Shown: positions 13,537-22,952 of the stretch, piece after piece
Layout of the letters: each line of letters begins with the position of its first letter
Position numbering within the stretch: the first letter of the stretch is position 1
Origin: Leifsonia xyli
GTDB taxonomy: Bacteria > Actinomycetota > Actinomycetes > Actinomycetales > Microbacteriaceae
Direction: 5' to 3'
Assembly: GCA_003243275.1 (NCBI GenBank)
Contig: QFQR01000001.1
Location: forward strand, 310,001 to 374,000
DNA length: 64,000 nucleotides
Notes under the pieces: generated by a model
Database searches by the model: none
What the model was told of the DNA's origin: nothing
What the model saw: only the letters and a program-made list of their open reading frames with translations
Made by a program: the position numbers and the translations under genes

Positions 13537-14745
13537 ATGGCGGATCAGCGGCGCACCCCCGGGTCGCAGACGTCTCTGCGCGAGGCGAATCGCGGCCGCA
13601 TCGTCGACGCCGTGAAGAAGCACGGCGGGCTCACCCAGGTCGAGCTCGCGGGCGCCACCGGCCTCTCCCCCGCGACCGTCTCCAACATCGTCAAGGAGCT
13701 CGCCGAGTCGGGCGTGCTGAGCACCTCGAAGTCGATGCGCTCGGGCCGCCGCGCCCAGTACGTGACCCTCGCGCACGCCTCCGGTCTCATCTGCGGCGTG
13801 CACTTCTCGCAACGCCAGTTGCGCGTGGCGCTCGCCGACACGAGCATGACGGTGCTCTCCGAGCACGAGATGCCGCTCGCGCGCGACCACCGCTCCGACA
13901 ACGAGATCCGCCGGGTCAGCATGCTCATCGCCGACATGCTCGAGAGCGTCTCGGCCGAACGCGACGAGCTGCTCGCCGTCGGCCTCGCCGTCTCGGCGCC
14001 GATGGATGCCGACAGCGGCATGATCGCGCGCCCCGGCATCCTGCGTGGCTGGGAGGGCATCCCGATCCGCGAGTCGGCCGAGCGCGCGCTGCGGGTGCCG
14101 GTGTTCGTCGAGAACTCGTCCAATCTGTCGGCCCTCGCCGAGCACCGTGCGGGGGCGCTCCGCGGTCACGGCGACGCCGTGTTCATCGAGGTGAGCGACG
14201 GGATCGGCGCGGGCATGATCCTGGGCGGACGCGGATACCGCGGCGCGAGCGGGAGTGCAGGCGAGTTCGGCCACATGGTGATCGTCGAGAACGGACCGCC
14301 GTGCCGCTGCGGCAACCTCGGCTGCCTGGAGGCGATCGCGGGCGGCGACGCGATCATCGAACGGCTCAAGAACCGCTACTCGGGTCTCAAGCTCGGCGAC
14401 GTCATCGTGCGCGCCATGGCGGGCGACGACGTCTGCATCCGCGCGATCGCCGAGGCGGGCAGCCACATCGGCGTCGCCGCCGCCAACGTCGCGAGCATGT
14501 TCGACCCGGCACGGATCGTCGTGGGCGGAAAGCTGGCCCGCGCCGGCGAACTGCTGCTCGGCCCCATCCGTCAGGTCATCGACCGCTCGCTCGCCACCCG
14601 CCTCGCCGCCCCACCCGAGATCGTCGCCAGCCAGCTCGGGCCGCGCGCGGCCCTGATCGGTGCGGTGGGACTCGCCGGCGAACAGCTGAGCGCCTTCCCC
14701 GCCACCGCATCCGGAACCGCCGACCTGCGGGTCGCGCTCGGATGA
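13537..14745 (+). CDS. ROK-family transcriptional regulator
   Basis: 402 residues. An N-terminal MarR-like winged helix (GGLTQVELAGATGLSPATVSNIVKELAESGV) is followed by a ROK sugar-kinase-like domain with the zinc cluster CRCGNLGCLEAIAGG near residue 255 and the glycine loop DGIGAGMILGG. ROK regulators of this layout (XylR/NagC type) repress adjacent sugar transport genes and respond to a sugar or sugar phosphate. Four bases separate it from the substrate-binding protein gene, so it probably leads and controls the operon to 19206. The ligand is not readable, but the XylFGH-like transporter suggests a pentose or related monosaccharide. Confidence 0.88.
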   Translation: MADQRRTPGSQTSLREANRGRIVDAVKKHGGLTQVELAGATGLSPATVSNIVKELAESGVLSTSKSMRSGRRAQYVTLAHASGLICGVHFSQRQLRVALADTSMTVLSEHEMPLARDHRSDNEIRRVSMLIADMLESVSAERDELLAVGLAVSAPMDADSGMIARPGILRGWEGIPIRESAERALRVPVFVENSSNLSALAEHRAGALRGHGDAVFIEVSDGIGAGMILGGRGYRGASGSAGEFGHMVIVENGPPCRCGNLGCLEAIAGGDAIIERLKNRYSGLKLGDVIVRAMAGDDVCIRAIAEAGSHIGVAAANVASMFDPARIVVGGKLARAGELLLGPIRQVIDRSLATRLAAPPEIVASQLGPRAALIGAVGLAGEQLSAFPATASGTADLRVALG

Positions 14746-14749
14746 CACG

Positions 14750-15847
14750 ATGAGTCGACCCACCCGGGCGATTGCCGGTGCGGTCGCCGCCCTCCTCGCC
14801 GTCGCGTCCCTCCTCGGCTGCTCCAACGCGGTGCCCGGCAGCGGCGCGACGGGCGACCCCGACACCGCGAAGATCGGGCTGCTGCTGCCCGACTCGGTGA
14901 CCGCGCGCTACGACTCGGCCGATCGCCCCTACTTCGAGCAGCGCATCGCCGAGCTCTGCCCCGGGTGCGAGGTGCTCTACGCCAACGCGGACGGGGATGT
15001 CGCGAAGCAGCAGCAGCAGGCCGAGTCGATGCTCACCCAGGGGGTGCGGGTGCTCGTGCTCGACCCCTACGACGGGGTCGCGGCGGCAGCGATCGTCGGC
15101 CTCGCGACGACACGCGGGGTTCCCGTCATCGCGTACGACCGCCTCATCGCGTCGAAGGATCTCGCCTACTACATCTCCTTCGACAACGAGCTCGTCGGGC
15201 GGCTCCAGGCGCAGGCGCTCGTCGACGAGCTCCGCAGCCGCGGGGTCGATCCGAGCTCGGGCGGCATCCTCATGGTCAACGGCTCGCCGACCGACAACAA
15301 CGCCTCGCAGTTCAAGGCGGGTGCGCACGACGTCATCGACGCGAGCGGATACCAGGTGCTCGCCGAGTTCGACACCCCCGGCTGGGACCCCGCCAAAGCG
15401 CAGGACTGGGTGAGCGGCCAGATCACCCAGTTCGGCAACCGCATCGTGGGCGTCTACGCCGCCAACGACCCCACCGCCGGCGGCGCGATCGCCTCGCTCA
15501 AGGCGGCGGGGGTCTCGCCGTTGCCGCCGGTGACCGGACAGGATGCCGAGCTCGCCGGGCTCCAGCGCATCCTGACCGGCGACCAGTTCATGACCGTCTA
15601 CAAGGCGCTGCGCCCGGAGGCGAACCGGGCAGCGGAGCTCGCGATCGACCTCGTGAACGGCCGCTCCCCCGCGGGCGAGGTGCAGGTCGACGTCGACGGC
15701 ACCGCGATCCCCTCGTTCCTCCTCGAGCCGATCGCCGTCACCCGCGACGAGATCGGCCCCGTGGTGATCGGCGACGGCTTCTTCACCCGCGCGCAACTGT
15801 GCACGAGCGAGTACGCCGCCGCCTGCGCGGCAGCGGGACTGGGGTGA
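14750..15847 (+). CDS. Sugar ABC transporter substrate-binding lipoprotein (XylF-like)
   Basis: 365 residues. The signal peptide ends in lipobox LLGC (Cys at about 25), so the protein is lipid-anchored outside the membrane. The mature part is a two-lobed periplasmic-binding type 1 fold (family peripla_BP_4): IGLLLPDSVTARY, ESMLTQGVRVLVLDP, GVPVIAYDRLI and VGVYAANDPTAGGAI match xylose/ribose-binding relatives. Four cysteines in the mature protein (two early, in CPGC, and two at the end) may form disulfides. It is followed by the ATPase after 4 bases. Confidence 0.87.
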   Translation: MSRPTRAIAGAVAALLAVASLLGCSNAVPGSGATGDPDTAKIGLLLPDSVTARYDSADRPYFEQRIAELCPGCEVLYANADGDVAKQQQQAESMLTQGVRVLVLDPYDGVAAAAIVGLATTRGVPVIAYDRLIASKDLAYYISFDNELVGRLQAQALVDELRSRGVDPSSGGILMVNGSPTDNNASQFKAGAHDVIDASGYQVLAEFDTPGWDPAKAQDWVSGQITQFGNRIVGVYAANDPTAGGAIASLKAAGVSPLPPVTGQDAELAGLQRILTGDQFMTVYKALRPEANRAAELAIDLVNGRSPAGEVQVDVDGTAIPSFLLEPIAVTRDEIGPVVIGDGFFTRAQLCTSEYAAACAAAGLG

Positions 15848-15851
15848 ACGC

Positions 15852-16685
15852 GTGAGCCTCGAGGAGCTGCCCCCCGTGCCCGAGTTCTCGGCGACGGAGC
15901 ACACCCCCGTGCTCTCGATGCGCGGCATCTCGAAGAGCTTCGGGAAGGTGCAGGCGCTCGACGACATCCACCTCGACATCTTCGCGGGCGAGGTGGTCGC
16001 GATCGTCGGCGACAACGGCGCGGGCAAATCGACGCTCGTGAAGATCCTCGCGGGCGTGCACCCGGCCGACGACGGCGAGATCTCCTTCGACGGGCAGCCC
16101 GTCACGATCCCCGACCCGACCGCCTCGCGCGCCCTCGGCATCGCGACCGTGTTCCAAGATCTGGCGCTCTGCGACAACCTCGACGTCGTCGCCAATCTCT
16201 TCCTCGGACGGGAGCTCACCGGCCCCGCGCTCGAGGAGGAGGTGATGGAGATGCGCGCCTGGGAACTGCTGCGCCAGCTCTCGGCACGCATCCCCTCCGT
16301 GCGCGTGCCGATCGCCGCGCTCTCGGGAGGCCAGCGGCAGACGGTCGCGATCGCCCGTTCGCTCATCGGCGACCCGCGCGTGGTGATCCTCGACGAGCCG
16401 ACCGCGGCACTCGGCGTCGCCCAGACCGCCGAGGTGCTCAACCTCATCGAGCGCCTGCGGGAACGCGGACACGGCGTCGTGCTGATCAGCCACAACATGG
16501 CGGATGTGCAGGCGGTCGCCGACCGGATCATCGTGCTGCGCCTCGGGCGCAACAACGGCGACTTCCTCGCCCCGGATGTCGGATACGAAGACATCATCGC
16601 CGCGATCACCGGGGCGACCGAGCACGCCAGGCCCCTCCCCGCGCCGAGCTACCCCGAACCGCGACGGATCGGGCCGACCCGATGA
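15852..16685 (+). CDS. Sugar ABC transporter ATP-binding protein, single NBD
   Basis: 277 residues with one nucleotide-binding domain: Walker A GDNGAGKST near residue 52, Q-loop TVFQDLAL, signature LSGGQRQ, Walker B VVILDEPTAAL and the H-loop LISHN. XylG/RbsA relatives normally carry two fused NBDs (about 500 residues); this one is the single-domain FrcA-type, so the working pump presumably uses a homodimer. GTG start; the stop overlaps the permease start (ATGA at 16682-16685), so expression is coupled. Confidence 0.9.
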   Translation: MSLEELPPVPEFSATEHTPVLSMRGISKSFGKVQALDDIHLDIFAGEVVAIVGDNGAGKSTLVKILAGVHPADDGEISFDGQPVTIPDPTASRALGIATVFQDLALCDNLDVVANLFLGRELTGPALEEEVMEMRAWELLRQLSARIPSVRVPIAALSGGQRQTVAIARSLIGDPRVVILDEPTAALGVAQTAEVLNLIERLRERGHGVVLISHNMADVQAVADRIIVLRLGRNNGDFLAPDVGYEDIIAAITGATEHARPLPAPSYPEPRRIGPTR

Positions 16686-17893
16686 CGGCGCCGACTCACG
16701 AGGGTGCCCGTACCCGGGTGGCGGTGCTCTACGAGGACGTCCGTTCACGGCTGACCGGCAACCTCGGGTCCCTCCCCGTGCTCCTCGGCCTCGTGCTCAT
16801 CTGGGTGGTGTTCCAAGCCCTCAACCCGACCTTCCTGTCGGCCGACAACCTCGTCAACCTGACCCTGCAGTGCGCCGCGGTCGGCACGATCGCCATCGGG
16901 GTCGTGCTCGTGCTGCTGCTCGGGCAGATCGACCTGTCGGTCGGATCGGTGAGCGGCCTGGCCGCCGCCGTGCTCGGCGTCGGGCTCACCCAGCTCGGCT
17001 GGCCGCTCCTCGTCGCGATCCTCGTCGCGCTGCTCTCCGGGGCGGGCATCGGGCTGCTCTACGGCGTCCTCTTCACGCGCTTCGGTGTTCCGAGCTTCAT
17101 CATCACCCTCGCCGGACTGCTCGGAGTGCTCGGGCTGCAGCTCCGGGTGCTCGGACCCACCGGCTCGATCAACCTGCCGCCGGACTCGCCCATCGTGCTG
17201 TTCGCCACGAACTGGTTCCTGCCGCCGTGGCTCGCCTACCTGCTCGCCGCGCTGTGGGCGGGCGGCATGTTCACCTCCGCCGTGCTCCGGCAGGGGCGCC
17301 GCAAGCGGGCGGGTCTCACGACGACCCATCTCGGATGGCAGGCGGCGAAGGCCGGCGTGCTGCTCGTGCTCTGCGCGATCGCGGTCAGCTACCTCGCGAC
17401 GAACCGCGGCGTCGGCATCATGTTCGTCTTCTTCATCCTGCTCGTGATCGCGATGGACGTCGTGCTCACCCGCACCCGCTGGGGCCGCGAGGTGTACGCC
17501 GTCGGCGGCTCGGTCGAAGCGGCCAGGCGTGCCGGCATCCGGGTCAACCGGGTCTACGTCTCGGTCTTCGTGCTGTGCTCGACCTTCGCCGTGCTCGGCG
17601 GGCTGCTCGCGGCGGGACGGCAGATGTCGGTGAATCTCTCCTCGGGCGCCGGCGACACGAACCTCAACGCGATCGCCGCGGCCGTCATCGGCGGCACGAG
17701 CCTGTTCGGCGGACGCGGGTCCGCCTGGAGTGCCCTGCTCGGCATCGCGGTGATCCAGTCGATCTCGAACGGGCTGACCCTGCTCAACCTCGACTCCTCG
17801 ATCCGCTACATGATCACCGGCGGGGTGCTGCTGCTCGCCGTCATCATCGACTCCCTGTCGCGCAGGTCGCGCGCGGCACACGGACAAGCCTGA
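16682..17893 (+). CDS. Sugar ABC transporter permease (XylH-like)
   Basis: 403-residue inner-membrane permease of the branched-chain/ribose family with about ten to twelve hydrophobic segments. GQIDLSVGSVSGLAAAV, VPSFIITLAGLLGVLGLQL and IGGTSLFGGRGSAWSALLG are the family motifs; the EAA-like coupling loop lies near AVGGSVEAARRAGIRVNR. A hydrophilic insert around residues 195-220 (RQGRRKRAG) matches the long form found in XylH. It pairs with the upstream ATPase and lipoprotein. Confidence 0.9.
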   Translation: MTAPTHEGARTRVAVLYEDVRSRLTGNLGSLPVLLGLVLIWVVFQALNPTFLSADNLVNLTLQCAAVGTIAIGVVLVLLLGQIDLSVGSVSGLAAAVLGVGLTQLGWPLLVAILVALLSGAGIGLLYGVLFTRFGVPSFIITLAGLLGVLGLQLRVLGPTGSINLPPDSPIVLFATNWFLPPWLAYLLAALWAGGMFTSAVLRQGRRKRAGLTTTHLGWQAAKAGVLLVLCAIAVSYLATNRGVGIMFVFFILLVIAMDVVLTRTRWGREVYAVGGSVEAARRAGIRVNRVYVSVFVLCSTFAVLGGLLAAGRQMSVNLSSGAGDTNLNAIAAAVIGGTSLFGGRGSAWSALLGIAVIQSISNGLTLLNLDSSIRYMITGGVLLLAVIIDSLSRRSRAAHGQA

Positions 17894-17919
17894 CGACACC
17901 GGCCCGACAGGAGAACGCC

Positions 17920-19206
17920 ATGACGGACGACGAGGTCCGAGTTCCCGCCCCGGGTCGCGCCCGGCAGTCCGCGGTGTTCCGCGCCGGTGCGTCGGGCATC
18001 CGCCCGGCCGTCCCGACCTCCTGGAACGCGCTCGCGGCGGCCGCCGAACGCGCGATGTCGCCCGACGCGTGGGCGTACGTCGCCGGCTCGGCCGGGCGCG
18101 AGTCGACCGCGGAGGCGAACTACGAGGCGTTCGAGGCGTGGCGGCTGGTCCCGCGGATGCTGCGCGACGTCGCCAAGCGCGACCTCTCGGTGGAGCTTTT
18201 CGGGCGCCGCCACCCGACGCCGCTGCTCACCTGCCCCATCGGGGTCCTCGAACTCGTGGATGCGGACGCCGACCTCGCGATCGCCCGCGCCGCCGGCTCG
18301 CTCGGCATCACGAGCGTCGTGTCGAGCCAGGCATCCCTGCCGATGGAGACGGTCGCCGCAGCCGAGGCAGGACCCTGGTGGTTCCAGCTCTACTGGTCCA
18401 GCGAGGACGCGCTCGTGGAGAGTCTCGTCGCGCGCGCGGAGGCGGCGGGCGCCGAGGCGATCGTGGTGACCCTCGACACCGGCATGCTCGGCTGGCGTCC
18501 GCGCGACCTCGACCGCGGCTTCCTGCCGTTCATCCGCGGGATGGGGATCGCGCAGTACACGAGCGATCCGGTCTTCCGGGAGCTCGTCCGCACCCGGATG
18601 GCCGCACCGTCCGCGAGCGAGCGTCCCCGCGTGACGCCGACGGCCGTGCGCACCCTCGTCGAGCTGACCCGCCGTCACCCGGGCGCCTTCGGCGAGAACC
18701 TGCGCTCGGGTGAACCGCGCGCAGCCGTCGAGACCTTCCTCGACGTGTTCTCGCGGCCCTCCCTCAGCTGGAGCGAGCTGCCGTTCCTGCGGGAGCGCAC
18801 CCGGCTCCCGATCATCCTGAAGGGCGTGCAGCATCCGGACGATGCCCGGCAGGCGCTCGATGCCGGTGTCGACGGTCTCCTGGTGTCGACCCACGGCGGG
18901 CGACAGGTCGACGGGGCGATCGGCGCTCTCGACGCGCTGCCCGGCGTCGTCGAGGTGGTCGGCGGGCGGATTCCGGTCATCCTGGACTCGGGCGTGCGGA
19001 GCGGCGCAGATGTGGTGCGCGCGCTCGCGCTCGGGGCCACGGCCGTCGGCGTCGGCCGCGCCTGGGTCTACGGCCTCGCGATCGCCGGCGAGGACGGTGC
19101 CCGCCAGGTGCTCAGCGACATCGTGGCCGAGACGGATCTGACGCTCGGGCTCACCGGGCACCGCTCGGTCGCCGAGCTCACCCCCGACGACGTCGTGCGG
19201 CTCTGA
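17920..19206 (+). CDS. FMN-dependent alpha-hydroxy acid oxidase (lactate 2-monooxygenase-like)
   Basis: 428-residue TIM-barrel flavoenzyme. AGSAGRESTAEANYEAF opens the fold, SSQASLPMETVA and WWFQLYW bind FMN, LDTGMLGWRPRDLDRGF marks the insertion loop of the lactate 2-monooxygenase branch, ILKGVQ supplies the FMN Lys, and STHGGRQVDG supplies the catalytic His and substrate Arg. It converts a 2-hydroxyacid, probably lactate, to acetate and CO2 or to pyruvate. ATG 17920 has AGGAG 6 bases upstream. It sits 26 bases after the sugar permease, so an oxidised product of the imported sugar is an alternative substrate. Confidence 0.8.
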   Translation: MTDDEVRVPAPGRARQSAVFRAGASGIRPAVPTSWNALAAAAERAMSPDAWAYVAGSAGRESTAEANYEAFEAWRLVPRMLRDVAKRDLSVELFGRRHPTPLLTCPIGVLELVDADADLAIARAAGSLGITSVVSSQASLPMETVAAAEAGPWWFQLYWSSEDALVESLVARAEAAGAEAIVVTLDTGMLGWRPRDLDRGFLPFIRGMGIAQYTSDPVFRELVRTRMAAPSASERPRVTPTAVRTLVELTRRHPGAFGENLRSGEPRAAVETFLDVFSRPSLSWSELPFLRERTRLPIILKGVQHPDDARQALDAGVDGLLVSTHGGRQVDGAIGALDALPGVVEVVGGRIPVILDSGVRSGADVVRALALGATAVGVGRAWVYGLAIAGEDGARQVLSDIVAETDLTLGLTGHRSVAELTPDDVVRL

Positions 19207-19209
19207 GAC

Positions 19210-20277
19210 TCAGTCGGCACCCGCCGGAGCCCGCGTCGCGGCGACCCACTGATCGAGCTTGGCCGTCGCCGCGCCCGCGTCGATGACGGATGCCGCGACC
19301 GCGATCTTGTCGCGGAACCGGGAGCGGATGTCCTCCTCGCCGCGCGTGGGATCGAGCGCCAGCTCCCAGGCCACGAGTCCGGCCGCCGCGTTGAGCAGCA
19401 CGATGTCGCGCACAGGCCCGCGTTCCCCCGCGAAGGTGCGGCGGGCGATGGCGGCGTTGTGTGCGGGATCCCCGCCGCGCAGCTCGTCGATCGAGGCGCG
19501 CGGCAGCCCCAGGTCGGCCGGATCGATGTCGTGCTCGTCGACGTTGCCGCGCGACACCTCCCAGACGTGGCTGTGACCGGTCGTCGACAACTCGTCGAGC
19601 CCGTCGTCGCCGCGGAAGACGAGCGCAGTCGCCCCGCGGGTCTGGAAGACACCGACCACGAGCGGCACCTTGTCGAGGTTCGCGACGCCGACCGCCGAGG
19701 CCTCAGGGCGACCGGGGTTGCAGAGCGGACCGAGGAAGTTGAAGACGGTCGGCACACCCAGTTCCGCCCGCACCGGCCCGGCGTTCTTGAACCCGGGGTG
19801 GAAGTGGGAGGCGAACACGAAGGTCAGCCCGGTCTCCTCGAGCACCGCCTTCACCCGCTCCGGCTCGATCAGGATGTCGGCGCCGAGCGCCGAGAGCGTG
19901 TCGGAGGCCCCGGATGCCGAGCTCGCCGCCCGGTTGCCGTGCTTCGCGACCGGCACCCCCGCCGCGGCGCACACGATCGCCGACATCGACGACACGTTCA
20001 CGGTTCCGAAGCGATCCCCTCCCGTTCCCACGATGTCGAGCGCCATCGGATCGATCGGAAGCGGCTTCGAGGCCGCGAGGATCGCGTCCCGGAAGCCGAC
20101 GATCTCGTCGACGGTCTCGCCCTTCGCCCGCAACGCGATGAGGAATCCCGCGATCTGGGCAGGGGTGGCGTCACCCGACATCACCTGCCCCATCGCCCAA
20201 TCCGCCTCCGAGATCGAGAGGTCACGCCCCGCGAGGAGTTCGGTGAGAAGGGCAGGCCAGCTGAGTTCCGTGGGCAT
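19210..20277 (-). CDS. trpD: Anthranilate phosphoribosyltransferase
   Basis: 355 residues. It transfers phosphoribose from PRPP to anthranilate in tryptophan synthesis. The PRPP loop is DIVGTGGDRFGTVNVSS, KHGNRAASSASGASD binds anthranilate, and FNFLGPLCNPGRP is the hinge. Placement next to the cytochrome oxidase and bc1 genes is usual in actinobacteria and does not imply a shared pathway. ATG 20277 follows TACGAT by 7 bases on the minus strand, pointing to a leaderless mRNA. It is convergent with the oxidase gene at 17920, with three bases between stops. Confidence 0.95.
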   Translation of the reverse strand: MPTELSWPALLTELLAGRDLSISEADWAMGQVMSGDATPAQIAGFLIALRAKGETVDEIVGFRDAILAASKPLPIDPMALDIVGTGGDRFGTVNVSSMSAIVCAAAGVPVAKHGNRAASSASGASDTLSALGADILIEPERVKAVLEETGLTFVFASHFHPGFKNAGPVRAELGVPTVFNFLGPLCNPGRPEASAVGVANLDKVPLVVGVFQTRGATALVFRGDDGLDELSTTGHSHVWEVSRGNVDEHDIDPADLGLPRASIDELRGGDPAHNAAIARRTFAGERGPVRDIVLLNAAAGLVAWELALDPTRGEEDIRSRFRDKIAVAASVIDAGAATAKLDQWVAATRAPAGAD

Positions 20278-20383
20278 GCGCACGATCGTAGCGACTCCCC
20301 GTGACGCGCTCTCCGGCGCGATTCCGTAGCGACAGGCCCGGCTCGGTGAATTCGCCGACAGCGATATCGGCCATAATGGAGCT
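20278..20383. promoter_or_regulatory. Divergent trpD/ctaE intergenic region with two leaderless-type promoters
   Basis: Leftward: TACGAT (20290 to 20285) plus 7 bases to ATG 20277. Rightward: CATAAT (20372-20377) plus GGAGCT to GTG 20384; that spacer also resembles a Shine-Dalgarno sequence. Confidence 0.5.
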
Positions 20384-21019
20384 GTGACCACTACAGCCGT
20401 CGATAGCGCCCCGAGCACACCGGTCATCCACCGGCCGAACACCGTCGCCGTCGGCACCATCGTGTGGCTCGGCAGCGAGGTCATGTTCTTCGCGGGTCTC
20501 TTCGCCGTCTACTTCACGCTGCGTGCGATGTCGCCGGAGCTGTGGGCCGAGCAGACCGCGAAGCTCAACGTCTGGTACTCGCTCGCCAACACGATCATCC
20601 TGGTGTCGTCCTCCTTCACCGCCCAGGCCGGCGTCTTCGCGGCCGAGCGGATGCAGCCCCGCCGCACGGGAGGCGTCTTCGCCTTCCGGAAGTGGGGCAC
20701 GGTCGAGTGGTTCTTCCTGAGCTACGCGCTCGGCGCGATCTTCGTGACCGGTCAGGTCTTCGAGTACGGCCAGCTGGTGTCGGAGCACGTCGGATTGCAG
20801 TCCGACTCCTACGGCTCGGTGTTCTACTTCGCGACGGGCTTCCACGGTCTGCACGTGACGGCGGGTCTCATCGCCTTCCTGCTCGTGATCGGGCGGATCT
20901 ACGCCGTCAGACGCTTCACCCACAAGGAGGCGACGAGCGCGATCGTCGTCTCCTACTACTGGCACTTCGTCGATGTCGTCTGGATCGGCCTGTTCCTCGT
21001 CATCTACGTCCTCAAATAG
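20384..21019 (+). CDS. ctaE: Cytochrome c oxidase subunit III
   Basis: 211-residue membrane subunit of the aa3 oxidase with five predicted helices, the short actinobacterial form. The GTIVWLGSEVMFFAGLFAVYF start, YFATGFHGLHVTAGLIAF and SYYWHFVDVVWIGLFLVIY are the conserved segments. GTG 20384 lies 6 bases after CATAAT. The gene leads the ctaE-qcrCAB operon, whose products form the bcc-aa3 supercomplex with CtaC/D/F encoded further right. Confidence 0.95.
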   Translation: MTTTAVDSAPSTPVIHRPNTVAVGTIVWLGSEVMFFAGLFAVYFTLRAMSPELWAEQTAKLNVWYSLANTIILVSSSFTAQAGVFAAERMQPRRTGGVFAFRKWGTVEWFFLSYALGAIFVTGQVFEYGQLVSEHVGLQSDSYGSVFYFATGFHGLHVTAGLIAFLLVIGRIYAVRRFTHKEATSAIVVSYYWHFVDVVWIGLFLVIYVLK

Positions 21020-21047
21020 ACCGGCAGAACGGATCAACTCCACGATC

Positions 21048-21857
21048 ATGGCGACCTCCGCTAACCGCACATCCTCACGCCGCACCGGTCGGCGTTCTCC
21101 GCTCGCATCAGCCGCCCTGCTGCTGATCGGCCTCCTGGCGACGGGTGGTGCCTACGCAGCCGTCACGGCGACCTCGAGCGCCGACGCCGCGAGCCAGACC
21201 CAGGTCACCAAGCTCAGCGAGGAGGGTCAGAAGCTCTTCGCCGCCAACTGCGCCACCTGCCACGGCCTTCAGGCGCAGGGCACGCAAGACGGCCCCACCC
21301 TCGTCGGCGTCGGCGCGGCATCCGTCGACTTCCAGGTCGGCACGGGCCGCATGCCGATGGCGGCGTCCGGCCCGCAGGCCGAGCAGAAGCCCGTGCAGTT
21401 CACCGAGGAGCAGATCGCGGCGCTCGCCACCTGGGTCGCCTCGCTCGGCCCCGGCCCGTCGATCCCCGACGAGAAGTACCTGAAGGGCGACGGCGACCTT
21501 CCGACCGGCGCCGAGCTGTTCCGCATCAACTGCGCGATGTGCCACAACGTCGGCGGCGCAGGCGGCGCACTCACGCAGGGCAAGTTCGCGCCGGGTCTCA
21601 TGGGCGTCTCCGCGAAGCACATCTACGAGGCCATGGTCACCGGTCCGCAGAACATGCCGGTCTTCAACGACGCGAACATCACGCCCGAGGACAAGTCGGC
21701 GATCATCACCTACCTGAAGTACCTCGAGGAGAACGCCTCGCCCGGCGGGCTCGACCTCGGCAACCTCGGCCCGGTGTCCGAGGGCCTGTTCGTCTGGATC
21801 TTCGCGCTCGGCGCGATCGTGGGCATCACCATCTGGCTCACCGCGAAATCGAACTGA
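21048..21857 (+). CDS. qcrC: Cytochrome bc1 complex diheme cytochrome c subunit
   Basis: 269 residues. An N-terminal hydrophobic segment is followed by two cytochrome c domains, each with one CxxCH: CATCH near residue 70 and CAMCH near residue 164, with axial Met candidates in GRMPM and NMPVF. A C-terminal membrane helix (LFVWIFALGAIVGITIWL) anchors it. Two hemes on one subunit allow direct electron passage to the aa3 oxidase without a soluble cytochrome c. ATG 21048 starts 28 bases after ctaE. Confidence 0.95.
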   Translation: MATSANRTSSRRTGRRSPLASAALLLIGLLATGGAYAAVTATSSADAASQTQVTKLSEEGQKLFAANCATCHGLQAQGTQDGPTLVGVGAASVDFQVGTGRMPMAASGPQAEQKPVQFTEEQIAALATWVASLGPGPSIPDEKYLKGDGDLPTGAELFRINCAMCHNVGGAGGALTQGKFAPGLMGVSAKHIYEAMVTGPQNMPVFNDANITPEDKSAIITYLKYLEENASPGGLDLGNLGPVSEGLFVWIFALGAIVGITIWLTAKSN

Positions 21858-21890
21858 CGCATGAGCACAGAACCGCAGGAGGGGAACAGC

Positions 21891-22952
21891 ATGGCAGAGA
21901 CCGACGGGGCCGGAACCGGCACCGCAGTCGAGAAGCACGAGAGCGCGGCGCGTCCCTCGGGCGTCGCCGTCCTCTCAGACGACCGGGTCGAGAACCCGGG
22001 CTTCCCGCCCTTCCGCCCGCGCGTCTCCGACCTCGATCCGGTCAAGGAGCGCCAGAACGAGCGTCGGGTCTTCTGGCTGTTCCTGGCCTCGATGGTCGGC
22101 AGCGTGTTCGCGGTCGTCGCCTACATCGTCTTCCCCATCCACGAGGGCGACATGGGGTCCGTGCGACTCAACAACCTCTTCCTGGGCCTCGGTTTCGCTC
22201 TCGGCCTGCTCGGGATCGGGTTCGGTGCGGTGCACTGGTCGAAGTCGCTCATGGACGGCCACGACATGGTCGAGCAACGCCACGACACCCGCGGCACGCC
22301 CGAGACGATCGCGCGTGCGTCCGAGATCTTCACCCTCGGCAACAAGGAGTCGGGGTTCACCCGCCGCAAGCTCATCCGCAACGGCCTGATCGGCGCGCTC
22401 GTGCTCGCCCCGCTGTCGGCTGTGGTGATCTTCCGCGACTTCGCACCCGCGGAAGACCCCGTGACGGCGCTCAAGCACACGATGTGGAAGAAGGGCACCC
22501 GCCTCGCGCGCGACCCCAACGGCATCCCGATCAAGGCGTCGGACGTCACGGTCGGCTCGGTGTTCCACGTGATCCCCGAAGACCTTCACGAGTCGGAGCG
22601 TCCGCTCGAGGAGAAGGCCAAGGCGGCCGTGCTCCTCATGCGTCTGAACCCCGACGATCTGCAGATCTCCCCGGAGCGCGAGGGCTGGAGCTTCCGCGGC
22701 ATCGTGGCCTACTCGAAGATCTGCACGCACGTCGGGTGCCCGGTCGCGCTCTACGAGCAGCAGACCCACCACCTGCTCTGCCCGTGCCACCAGTCGCAGT
22801 TCGACATCACCCGTGAGGCGGCGGTCATCTTCGGCCCCGCCAAGCGGCCGCTGCCGCAGCTGCCCATCACCGTCGACGAGGAGGGTTACCTGATCGCGCA
22901 GAGCGACTTCCACGAGCCCGTCGGCCCGAGCTTCTGGGAGCGTTCGCTGTGA
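21891..22952 (+). CDS. qcrA: Rieske iron-sulfur subunit of the bc1 complex
   Basis: 353 residues from ATG 21891, chosen because AGGAGGGG lies 6 bases upstream; ATG 21861 is in frame but would place that strong ribosome site inside the gene. The protein has three N-terminal membrane helices, as usual in actinobacteria, and a C-terminal Rieske fold with CTHVGCP and CPCHQS ligating the 2Fe-2S cluster. It accepts electrons from menaquinol. The stop overlaps the qcrB GTG by four bases. Confidence 0.95.
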   Translation: MAETDGAGTGTAVEKHESAARPSGVAVLSDDRVENPGFPPFRPRVSDLDPVKERQNERRVFWLFLASMVGSVFAVVAYIVFPIHEGDMGSVRLNNLFLGLGFALGLLGIGFGAVHWSKSLMDGHDMVEQRHDTRGTPETIARASEIFTLGNKESGFTRRKLIRNGLIGALVLAPLSAVVIFRDFAPAEDPVTALKHTMWKKGTRLARDPNGIPIKASDVTVGSVFHVIPEDLHESERPLEEKAKAAVLLMRLNPDDLQISPEREGWSFRGIVAYSKICTHVGCPVALYEQQTHHLLCPCHQSQFDITREAAVIFGPAKRPLPQLPITVDEEGYLIAQSDFHEPVGPSFWERSL

